Source of the DNA: DASUAS01 sp963750045
GTDB taxonomy: Bacteria; Actinomycetota; Acidimicrobiia; IMCC26256; DASPTH01
NCBI GenBank assembly: GCA_963750045.1
Contig: CAVVPD010000008.1
Coordinates: 1 to 64,000, forward strand
Direction of reading: 5' to 3'
Length of the DNA stretch: 64,000 bases
The first letter of the stretch is position 1, and each line of letters opens with the position of its first letter. The position numbers were made by a program, and so were the translations under genes. This document shows, in pieces, positions 55,869-64,000 of the stretch. Under the pieces are notes generated by a model. That model did not search any database. It was not told where the DNA came from and saw nothing but the letters and a program-made list of their open reading frames with translations.

Positions 55869-56772
55869 GTGGCGGCCACGGTCTCGCCGGCCCGGCGCCG
55901 AATCCGGCGCCGCGAGCGGCGCCTCGCCTACCTCCTGCTGATCCCGTCGCTCCTGATCTTCGGCGTCTTCGTGTTCTGGCCGCTCGTGCACAACGTGTAC
56001 CTGGGCTTCTTCCGCAACCCGCCGTTCCCCGGTCTGCCGAGCAAGTACGTCGGCTTCGACCAGTACCGCGACGTCCTCACGTCGCAGCAGTTCCTCGACA
56101 GCGTCAAGACCACGTTCCTGTTCGCGTTCATGACCGTGCCGGTCGGCATCGCGCTCGGCCTCGGGCTGGCGGTGCTGGCGCACCAGAAGCTCCGCGGCAT
56201 CGGCGTCTACCGCACGTTCTTCTCGTCGACCGTCGCCACGTCGGTCGCGGTCGCGGCGGTGATCTTCGGCACGCTGATGAACCCGCAGGTCGGTCTGCTC
56301 CCGTGGCTCGGGCTCACCACGAATCCCACCGATCCTCCAGAATCCCCAATGGGCGCTCATCGCGGTCGCGATCACCACCGTCTGGCAGACCCTCGGCCTC
56401 ACGTTCATCCTCATGGCCGCGGGACTGCAGAGCGTGCCCGACGACCTGTTCGAAGCAGCTCGGGTCGACGGCGCGGGCGCGTGGTCGCGCTTCTGGCACG
56501 TCACGCTGCCGATGATGTCGCCCACCATCTTCTTCGCGGTGGTGATCGGCACGATCCTCGCGTTCCAGTCGTTCGGCCAGATCGACATCCTCACCCAGGG
56601 TGGCCCGTTGGAGAAGACCAACGTGCTCACCTACTTCATCTACAACACGCTCCAGCGCCAGAGCGACCCGGGCAAGGCCGCGGTGCTCGCGGTCGCGCTG
56701 TTCTTCCTCACGCTGATCCTCGCGTTGGCCCAGATCCGTCTGCTCGAGCGGAGGGTCTCCTATGAGCGTTGA
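55869..56772 (+). CDS. Sugar-type ABC transporter permease (UgpA/MalF type), frameshifted
   Basis: 300 residues when repaired, six helices. Seen: AYLLLIPSLLIFGVFVFWPL, VYRTFFSSTVATSVAVAAVI, and in the second frame the permease EAA loop FEAARVDGAGAWSRFWHVTL. The frame breaks at about 56329-56332 (extra base at CCACCGATC). GTG start 55869; its stop overlaps the next ATG by 11 bp. Confidence 0.88.
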
Positions 56773-57610
56773 CGCGCGTGCCCTGCACCGACGAAAGGTG
56801 TGGGGCAAGGTCGGCAGCTACACCCTGCTCACCGTGCTCTCGATCATCGTGCTGTTCCCGATCTACATCACGATCGTGAACTCACTGCTCCCGTCCCGGG
56901 AGATTCTGTCGCAACCGCCCAAGCTCTTCCCTGCCAATCCGCAGTTCGGCAGCTACGCCGACGCGTGGAACGCGGGGCACATGGGCACCTACCTGAAGAA
57001 CAGCTTCATCGTCACCTTCCTCATCACCGTCGGCCAGGTGCTCACCGCGATCCTCGCGGGCTACGCCTTCGCCTTCCTCGAGTTCCCGTTCAAGCGCCTG
57101 CTGTTCGTCGTGTTCCTGGCGACACTGATGGTGCCGTTCGAGGTCACCATCGTGACCAACGTGGCGACCATCAGCGACCTCGGTTGGTACAACACCTACG
57201 CCGGCCTCGCGGTCCCGTTCCTCGCCACCGGCTTCGGCGCCTTCCTGATGCGCCAGTCGTTCCTCACCCTCCCGAACGAGCTGCGCGACGCGGCCGCGCT
57301 CGACGGCTACGGGCACTGGCGCTTCCTGTGGCGGGTGGCGGTGCCGCTGGCGCGCCCCGCCGTCGCCGCGCTCACCGTGTTCGCGTTCCTCGCCGCGTGG
57401 AACCAGTACCTCTGGCCGTTGCTCATCACCAAGGACGAGAAGCTGCGCACCGTGCAGATCGGGCTGAACCAGCTCAAGCAGTCGAGTATCGACCAGCTCA
57501 ACATCGTGTTCGCAGGGGCGATCATCGCGGTGATCCCACTCGTGATCCTGCTCCTGTTCTTCCAGAAGCAGCTCGTGCGCGGGCTCACAGCAGGGGCGGT
57601 GAAGGGATGA
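56762..57610 (+). CDS. Sugar-type ABC transporter permease (UgpE/MalG type)
   Basis: 282 residues with six helices. Seen: TLLTVLSIIVLFPIYITIVN, a periplasmic loop (SREILSQPPKLFPANPQFGS), EAA loop LRDAAALDGYGHWRFLWRVA, and WNQYLWPLLITKDEKLRTVQ, all canonical for the family. The binding-protein gene begins at ATG 57607, inside this gene's stop. Confidence 0.9.
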   Translation: MSVDARALHRRKVWGKVGSYTLLTVLSIIVLFPIYITIVNSLLPSREILSQPPKLFPANPQFGSYADAWNAGHMGTYLKNSFIVTFLITVGQVLTAILAGYAFAFLEFPFKRLLFVVFLATLMVPFEVTIVTNVATISDLGWYNTYAGLAVPFLATGFGAFLMRQSFLTLPNELRDAAALDGYGHWRFLWRVAVPLARPAVAALTVFAFLAAWNQYLWPLLITKDEKLRTVQIGLNQLKQSSIDQLNIVFAGAIIAVIPLVILLLFFQKQLVRGLTAGAVKG

Positions 57611-59001
57611 AGAACCGACGAGTGCGTCTCACGATGGTGGCTGTCCTCGCGGTGACGACGCTCGGCTTGTTGCCCGCGTCGACGGCGGGTGCCGCGAACA
57701 GCACCAGCTGCCCGCTCGGCGCGTTGAAGAAGGCGTCGAAGCCGGTCGAGATCACCATGTGGCACTGGATGCTCCGCGCCAACGGTGACGTGCTGCAGAA
57801 GCTCGTCGACGAGTTCAACGGCTCGCAGTCGGCGGTGAAGGTGTCGCTGGTGAACCAGGTGGGCTGGGAGGAGACGCTGGCGAAGTACAAGGCCGGTCTC
57901 GCCACCGGTGATCTGCCCGACATCGTGCAGCTCCAGGAGACGGATCAGCAGCAGATGATCGACACCGGGACGGTGGTCCCGGCGGGTCTGTGCGCGAAGG
58001 CGGACAACTACAGCTTCTCGGATTTCCTGCCCCGGGTGATCAGCTACTTCACGGTGCAGGGCAGGCAGTACGCCATGCCGTTCAACACATCGGGGCCGGT
58101 CCTCTACTACAACAAGAAGGCGTTCTCGGCGGCCGGGCTCGACCCCGAGAAGCCGCCCACCAACCTCACCGAGCTCCGGGCGGCGGCGGAGAAGCTCAAG
58201 GCGAACGGCGTCGCGACGCCCATGGGCCTCAAGACCGACCCGATCTTCGTCGAGCAGTGGACGGCCATGGGCAATCGGCTGTTCGCCAACCACAGCAACG
58301 GGCAAAAGGCGCGCACCACGAAGGCGGTGTTCGACTCGTCGACCGGCCGGCAGGTCTTCAGCTGGATGCAGGGCATGGTGAAGGACGGGCTCGCCGAGAC
58401 CAACTCCGACATCGGCACGGGATCCTCCGACAACTTCCTCGGCATCCGGAGCGGCTCGCACGCCATGACCATCGACAGCAGTGCCGCGCTCGGCACGGTC
58501 ACCGCGATCCTGGGTGCTGGCAACGACCCCAACATCGAGATCGGTGTCGCCCCCATGCCCGGCCCCGGCGCCGGCGCGGCCCGTGGTGGCGTCTTCGTGC
58601 AGGGCGGTGAGCTGTTCATGGTGAACAAGTCGGCACCCGCGAAGCAGGCGGCGGCGTGGCAGTTCCTCAAGTTCCTCGACACGCCCGAGAACATGACCAC
58701 CTGGGCGATCGGCACCGGGTACCTCCCGATCCGCAAGTCGTCGGCCGACAGCACGGCGATGCAGGACTACTGGGCGAAGAACCCCGACTTCAAGGTCGCC
58801 TACGACCAGCTGGTCGCCGGGGTCAACAACGTCGCGACGTCGGGCTCGGTGATCGGTCCCAACATCGAGGTGCGTCAAGCCGTCCGCGACGCCGAGAACC
58901 GGATGTTCCTCGAGGGCGCTGCCCCGAGCACAGCGCTCGCGGAAGCGGCGAAGAGCGCCACCGCCGCGATCGAGGACTACAACAGCCGCATCGGCGGGTA
59001 G
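57607..59001 (+). CDS. Extracellular solute-binding protein, family 1 (first paralogue)
   Basis: 464-residue ligand-binding protein of the sugar importer. Seen: signal peptide (RRVRLTMVAVLAVTTLGLLP, AGAAN), mature start VEITMWHWMLRANGD, DLPDIVQLQETDQQQMIDTG, FLPRVISYFTVQGRQYAMPF and the C-terminal SGSVIGPNIEVRQAVRDAEN. Sugar-phosphate or oligosaccharide ligands (UgpB-like) are likely but not proven. Overlaps the permease by 4 bp; a close paralogue of the same length follows. Confidence 0.9.
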   Translation: MKNRRVRLTMVAVLAVTTLGLLPASTAGAANSTSCPLGALKKASKPVEITMWHWMLRANGDVLQKLVDEFNGSQSAVKVSLVNQVGWEETLAKYKAGLATGDLPDIVQLQETDQQQMIDTGTVVPAGLCAKADNYSFSDFLPRVISYFTVQGRQYAMPFNTSGPVLYYNKKAFSAAGLDPEKPPTNLTELRAAAEKLKANGVATPMGLKTDPIFVEQWTAMGNRLFANHSNGQKARTTKAVFDSSTGRQVFSWMQGMVKDGLAETNSDIGTGSSDNFLGIRSGSHAMTIDSSAALGTVTAILGAGNDPNIEIGVAPMPGPGAGAARGGVFVQGGELFMVNKSAPAKQAAAWQFLKFLDTPENMTTWAIGTGYLPIRKSSADSTAMQDYWAKNPDFKVAYDQLVAGVNNVATSGSVIGPNIEVRQAVRDAENRMFLEGAAPSTALAEAAKSATAAIEDYNSRIGG

Positions 59002-59081
59002 GCGCGGGCGGCTGACGCCGCGGGTGTCGCGCCATCGGCCATGCTGTAGCCCGGATCAGGGTGATCGACGGGGGAGCGGAC

Positions 59082-60476
59082 ATGCGACCGTGGAAGCAGT
59101 GGGCGGGCTCGGGGCTCGCGGTGGTCGTGTTGGCGACGGGCCTCTCGGCGGTCTCCGCGGCGCCCGGCGCGGGTGCGGCGACGAGCACGACCTGCCCGTT
59201 GGCGGCCTTGAAGAAGGCGACGAAGCCGGTCGAGATCACCATGTGGCACTCGATGAACCGGGCGCTGGGCACGACGCTCCAGACGCTCACCGACGAGTTC
59301 AACGCCTCTCAGAGCGACGTGAAGGTCAACCTGGTCAACCAGATCGACTACGTGCAGACGTTCACCAAGTACAAGGCGGGGCTCTCGAGCGGTGACCTCC
59401 CCGACATCGTGCAGCTGCAGGAGACCGAGCAGCAGCAGATGATCGACACCGGAACCGTCCTGCCCGCGAGCGCGTGCGCCAAGGCGGACAAGTTCAGCTT
59501 CTCGGATTTCCTGCCCCGGGTGGTCAGCTACTTCACGGTGCAGGGCACGCAGTACGCGATGCCGTTCAACACGTCCGGTCCGGTGCTCTTCTACAACAAG
59601 AAGGCGTTCACCGCGGCCGACCTCGACCCGAACGCGCCGCCGACCACGCTCGACGAGGTCCGCGCCGACGCCGAGAAGCTCAAGGCCGCGGGCGTCGAGG
59701 CGCCGCTCGGGCTGAAGACCGAGCCCGGCTACTTCGAGCACTGGCGCGCGATGGCCAACAAGCTCTACGTGAACAACAGCAACGGGCGCAAGGCCCACGC
59801 CACCAAGACGGTGTTCGACGACGCCACCGGGCGCCAGATCTTCACCTGGCTGTCGGGGATGGTGAAGGACGGGCTGGCCACCACCAACCCGGACCTCGGC
59901 ACCGGCAACTTCGACAACTTGCTCGGCATCCAGAGCGGCTCGCACGCGATGGCGTTCGACACCAGCGCCGCCCTCGGGACCATCAGCGCGGTGCTCGCCG
60001 GCGGCGCCGCACCGAACGTCGAGCTCGGCGTGGCGCCGTTCCCGGGACCGAGCCACAAGGGGGGCGTCCTCGTCAGCGGCGGCGCGCTCTACATGGTCAA
60101 CAAGTCGGCGCCCGAGAAGCAGGCGGCGGCGTGGAAGTTCCTCCGGTTCCTCGACGAGCCGGCGACGATGACCAAGTGGGCGATCGGCACCGGGTACCTC
60201 CCGATCCTCAAGGCATCGGCGGACAGCCCGGAGATGACCGCGTACTGGGCGCAGAACCCGGAGTACAAGGTCGCCTACGACCAGCTGCTCGACGGACCCA
60301 CCAACGCGGCGACGTCCGGCTCGGTGATCGGCAACTACACCGGCGTCCGTGACGCGGTGCGCGACGCCGAGAACAGCATGTTCCTCGAGGGCAAGAACCC
60401 GAAGAGCGCCCTGACCGCGGCCTCGAAGAACTCGACCACGGCGATCGACGACTACAACACCCGCATCGGAGGGTGA
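59082..60476 (+). CDS. Extracellular solute-binding protein, family 1 (second paralogue)
   Basis: 464 residues, tandem duplicate of the preceding gene. Shares long runs such as TMWHSM, LPDIVQLQETEQQQMIDTG, FSFSDFLPRVVSYFTVQG and NTSGPVLFYNKKAFTAADL, but differs at the ligand region (YFEHWRAMANKLYVNNSNGR versus IFVEQWTAMGNRLFANHSNG) and in the middle of the second lobe. It has its own ribosome site (GGGGAGCGGAC) and an 80-bp spacer, so it may use a separate promoter. It probably uses the same permease with a different ligand. Confidence 0.9.
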   Translation: MRPWKQWAGSGLAVVVLATGLSAVSAAPGAGAATSTTCPLAALKKATKPVEITMWHSMNRALGTTLQTLTDEFNASQSDVKVNLVNQIDYVQTFTKYKAGLSSGDLPDIVQLQETEQQQMIDTGTVLPASACAKADKFSFSDFLPRVVSYFTVQGTQYAMPFNTSGPVLFYNKKAFTAADLDPNAPPTTLDEVRADAEKLKAAGVEAPLGLKTEPGYFEHWRAMANKLYVNNSNGRKAHATKTVFDDATGRQIFTWLSGMVKDGLATTNPDLGTGNFDNLLGIQSGSHAMAFDTSAALGTISAVLAGGAAPNVELGVAPFPGPSHKGGVLVSGGALYMVNKSAPEKQAAAWKFLRFLDEPATMTKWAIGTGYLPILKASADSPEMTAYWAQNPEYKVAYDQLLDGPTNAATSGSVIGNYTGVRDAVRDAENSMFLEGKNPKSALTAASKNSTTAIDDYNTRIGG

Positions 60477-60522
60477 CGCCACCCGACGCGTCGCCCGCGG
60501 CCGGCGTGCTAAGCCTGTCGCC

Positions 60523-61083
60523 ATGTCCTTGAACCAGCAGTGCCGTGACAACTTCACCGAGTCGGTCAGGCTTTTCGACAGTCGTGTCCAGGCGGCACCG
60601 CCGGACCGGTGGTCGGCGGCGTCGCCGTGCGAGGGCTGGGCCGCCCGCGACGTGGTCGCGCATCTCGTCGCCAACCTCCGATCGCTGCACCTCGCGCTCG
60701 AGGGCGGCGATTTCTTCGACGGCTTCGACAAGCCGGTCGAGGGCGACCTGGCGGTGGCCTGGGACACCGAGCGCGACGAGCTCGTCGGGCTCGTCGGCGG
60801 CAGCGAGCTGGAGGCGGTGACGATCCGGGGGAACCAGGTGCCGCTGGCCGTCATCGTCGACAGCCTGATGCGCGACCTGGTGATCCACACCTGGGACTTC
60901 GCCCGCGCCGTCGGCGGCGACGAGCGCCTGCCCGACGACCTGGTGTCCGCCGCGACCGAGGCGATGGCGATGGTGGACGACAACGCCCGCGGGCCGGGGT
61001 TCTACGGTCAGATCGTGCCCACCACCGCGGACGCCGACGCGCAGACGCGACTGCTCGGCTTGTCGGGCCGGACCGTCGCCTGA
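60523..61083 (+). CDS. TIGR03086/mycothiol-dependent maleylpyruvate isomerase-like (DinB-fold) protein
   Basis: 186 residues of the DinB/MDMPI superfamily. Seen: WSAASPCEGWAARDVVAHLV with the metal-binding His pattern (D-V-V-x-H), DLVIHTWDFARAVGGDERLP with a second His and Asp, and LLGLSGRTVA near the C-terminus. In actinobacteria this family is tied to mycothiol-linked or uncharacterised hydrolysis. Converges on gltA (22-bp gap). Confidence 0.82.
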   Translation: MSLNQQCRDNFTESVRLFDSRVQAAPPDRWSAASPCEGWAARDVVAHLVANLRSLHLALEGGDFFDGFDKPVEGDLAVAWDTERDELVGLVGGSELEAVTIRGNQVPLAVIVDSLMRDLVIHTWDFARAVGGDERLPDDLVSAATEAMAMVDDNARGPGFYGQIVPTTADADAQTRLLGLSGRTVA

Positions 61084-61104
61084 GCGACGACCCGGACCGG
61101 CGCG

Positions 61105-62404
<1,300 letters not shown>

Positions 62405-62504
62405 GCTGGTGCGCTCATTCGGTGTCCCTCCTGGTCCGGCGCACCATCGTACCCCCCGGCACCGGAGGCACTTCCGGTCGGGAGGGCTCGCCTACGGTGT
62501 CGCG

Positions 62505-63560
62505 GTGGCGGTGGCTGAACGCGACCTGACGACCCGAGCGCCGGCGTTGCCATGGTCGGGCGTCGTCGCGCCGTGGCTGTTCTCCCGCGTCGTGTCGATC
62601 ACGGTGCTGCTCCTCGCCGCGAACGACCCGGCGCGCGGCTCGCGATTCACGCAGCTGGCGACACGATGGGACGGCGCGTTCTACCTCGACATCGCGCGCA
62701 ACGGCTACGGACCCGTCCACGTGCCGTTCCCGAAGTGGCCGTTCTTCCCGGCGTTCCCCGGGCTGATCCGCGCGGTGAGCGAGGTCGCCGACCCGAAGGT
62801 CGCGACCTTCGTGGTGAACCAACTCGTGTTCCTCGTCGCGCTGGCCGGCGTGTACCGGATCGCCGACCGCCACGGCGGCCGCACGGTGGCGGGCCTGTCG
62901 GTCTGGGCGCTGGCACTGTTCCCGGCGTCGTTCGTGTTCTCGATGACCTACCCCTCGGCGATCTTCCTGGCCGCGTCGGTCTGGGGGTTCGTGCTGGTCG
63001 AGGACCGTCACGATCTGGCCGCGGGGGTGCTCGCAGCCGGGGTCGCGATGGTCCGGCCGAACGGCATCGTCGTGGCGCTGGCGCTGGTGATCGCGGCGCA
63101 CTCGTGGCGGCGGGCGCTCCTGGTGGCGGGCCCCGCCGTCGTGGCCGTGATCGGGTGGTGCGTGTACTGCGCGGACCGCACCGGGGATCCGCTGGTGTTC
63201 CTCACCAGCAAGTCGCGCTGGCAGGAGATCACCTTCGTGGGTCTGTTCGAGGGCCATGTGAAGTGGTCGGTGCTCCCGCACGTCGTGCTCGCCCTGGCCG
63301 CGCTCACCGTGCTCGTCCTCCAACGCAAGCGGTTGCCGTTGGCCTGGCTGGTGTTCGGCGCGCTCTATCTCATCCCCTCGCTGCAGCTCGGCATGGTCGG
63401 CGTCGGGCGCTACGCCAACGAGTGCTTCCCACCGTTCGTCGCCGCCGGCCAGATTCTGGAACGCTGGCCGGTGCGGGCGCGCTGCGCGGCGTTCGCGCTG
63501 TCGACCCTCGGGATGGTCGTGTTCGGATACGTCGCCATGCACTACGAGCTCGTCCCGTAG
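62505..63560 (+). CDS. PIG-V-like mannosyltransferase
   Basis: 351 residues with about ten helices. Seen: RWDGAFYLDIARNGYGPVHV (RWD-x-xY motif of GT76/PIG-V), FPKWPFFPAFPGLIRAVSEV, and ALFPASFVFSMTYPSAIFLA, all conserved in actinobacterial PIG-V-type mannosyltransferases that use polyprenyl-phosphomannose. Likely adds a mannose to a membrane glycolipid or surface glycan. Start GTG 62505 or 62511. Divergent from gltA (100-bp gap). Confidence 0.83.
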   Translation: MAVAERDLTTRAPALPWSGVVAPWLFSRVVSITVLLLAANDPARGSRFTQLATRWDGAFYLDIARNGYGPVHVPFPKWPFFPAFPGLIRAVSEVADPKVATFVVNQLVFLVALAGVYRIADRHGGRTVAGLSVWALALFPASFVFSMTYPSAIFLAASVWGFVLVEDRHDLAAGVLAAGVAMVRPNGIVVALALVIAAHSWRRALLVAGPAVVAVIGWCVYCADRTGDPLVFLTSKSRWQEITFVGLFEGHVKWSVLPHVVLALAALTVLVLQRKRLPLAWLVFGALYLIPSLQLGMVGVGRYANECFPPFVAAGQILERWPVRARCAAFALSTLGMVVFGYVAMHYELVP

Positions 63561-63570
63561 GGCCGATCGG

Positions 63571-64000
63571 TCACCGAGCGAGGTCGGTTTGGCGCGGTGC
63601 GCGACCGGCGTGGACGCGGGCGTGGGCCACCGCGTCGTCGAGGTCGGTGAACACGTGACGCTCGTGAGCGAGCTGGTCGAGCGCGCCGACCGCCCCGAAG
63701 ATGCGCAGGTGCTCGGCGCTCGGGCCCTTGAGCAGCACCGTGATGTGGCGCGCCTCGAGCTCGGCCACAGTGCGGGCGATGGCGCCGGTCGCCGGCATGC
63801 CGCCGAACAACGGGGTCGCGAGGTTGGCGAGCCCCTGACCGAAGAGCTCGCGGTCGGGGTTGTGGCGCCGGGTGTCGCTCATGCCGTCGGCGACCTTGGC
63901 GGAGAGGAGGCTCTCGATCGCCGCCAGCGCGGCGACGGCGAACGCGGCCCCCAGGAGGTCGCGTGCCTGGGACACCGAGACCCCCGGGATCGACGGCGCC
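63571..64000 (-). CDS. SulP-type anion transporter, internally shortened, cut by window end
   Basis: Seen, reading from 64000: IPGVSVSQARDLLGAAFAVA, LAAIESLLSAKVADGMSDTR, ELFGQGLANLATPLFGGMPA and TGAIARTV, all from the membrane domain of SulP transporters. The next residues AELEARHITVLLKGPSAEHL and GRAPRQTDLAR belong to the STAS domain. The last membrane helices and the first part of STAS, some 200 or more residues in normal members, are missing; the join lies at about 63766-63779. The frame is open across it. Substrate (sulfate, bicarbonate or others) cannot be told. Confidence 0.8.
   Translation of the reverse strand, partial: APSIPGVSVSQARDLLGAAFAVAALAAIESLLSAKVADGMSDTRRHNPDRELFGQGLANLATPLFGGMPATGAIARTVAELEARHITVLLKGPSAEHLRIFGAVGALDQLAHERHVFTDLDDAVAHARVHAGRAPRQTDLAR

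Overview
The window is 64 kb of high-GC DNA from an actinobacterium. The evidence is a WhiB regulator, frequent GTG/TTG starts, many 4-bp start/stop overlaps, a bacterial type A RNase P RNA, MurJ, TatA and a PhoH-PIN protein. The gene mix (amidohydrolase-2 enzymes, SDRs, NIPSNAP, TIGR03086, DUF916/WxL) fits Acidimicrobiia-like lineages, but I cannot fix the genus.

Region 1 (1-10.4 kb) looks like a different piece of DNA. Sampled lines are about 60-63 % GC, against roughly 70-75 % further right. It holds the end of a GMC oxidoreductase, a TetR regulator, an amidohydrolase, a four-gene branched-chain-type ABC importer (liv), a complete ISL3 insertion sequence with inverted repeats and a perfect 8-bp target duplication, and a HigB/HigA-like toxin-antitoxin pair whose toxin has lost its N-terminus. 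The segment ends at what looks like the 3' part of a tRNA-Val gene (10406-10448), as expected for the attachment site of an integrated island lying to its left.

Region 2 (10.7-29 kb) carries a P-type ATPase behind a 26-bp perfect palindrome, a sulfatase, a lipoprotein, a MacB/FtsX-type ABC pair divergent from a NarL-type two-component system, and a patch of catabolic-looking enzymes (amidohydrolase, VOC protein, three SDRs, NIPSNAP, alpha/beta hydrolase).

Region 3 (27-44.8 kb) is rich in envelope genes: an OafA-like acyltransferase, a class A penicillin-binding protein, MurJ, a large phosphatase-like membrane protein, a sulfotransferase, a PDZ membrane protein, TatA and a transglutaminase. 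Interspersed are RNase H, biotin synthase, PhoH-PIN and a ParA-like ATPase.

Region 4 (45-54 kb) has a secreted protein, a DUF916/WxL-like surface-protein pair, the RNase P RNA, a cation exchanger, WhiB, TrpD and a run of zinc-ribbon and NYN proteins.

Region 5 (54-64 kb) has DoxX, a sugar-type ABC importer with two tandem substrate-binding proteins, a TIGR03086 protein, citrate synthase, a PIG-V-like mannosyltransferase and a SulP transporter that lacks about half of its expected sequence.

About thirteen genes, including citrate synthase, TrpD and biotin synthase, are each broken by one or two shifts that single-base indels would explain. Restoring one base gives a full-length family member in nearly every case, so I treat them as probable sequence or assembly errors. 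They are annotated as one CDS spanning both frames.
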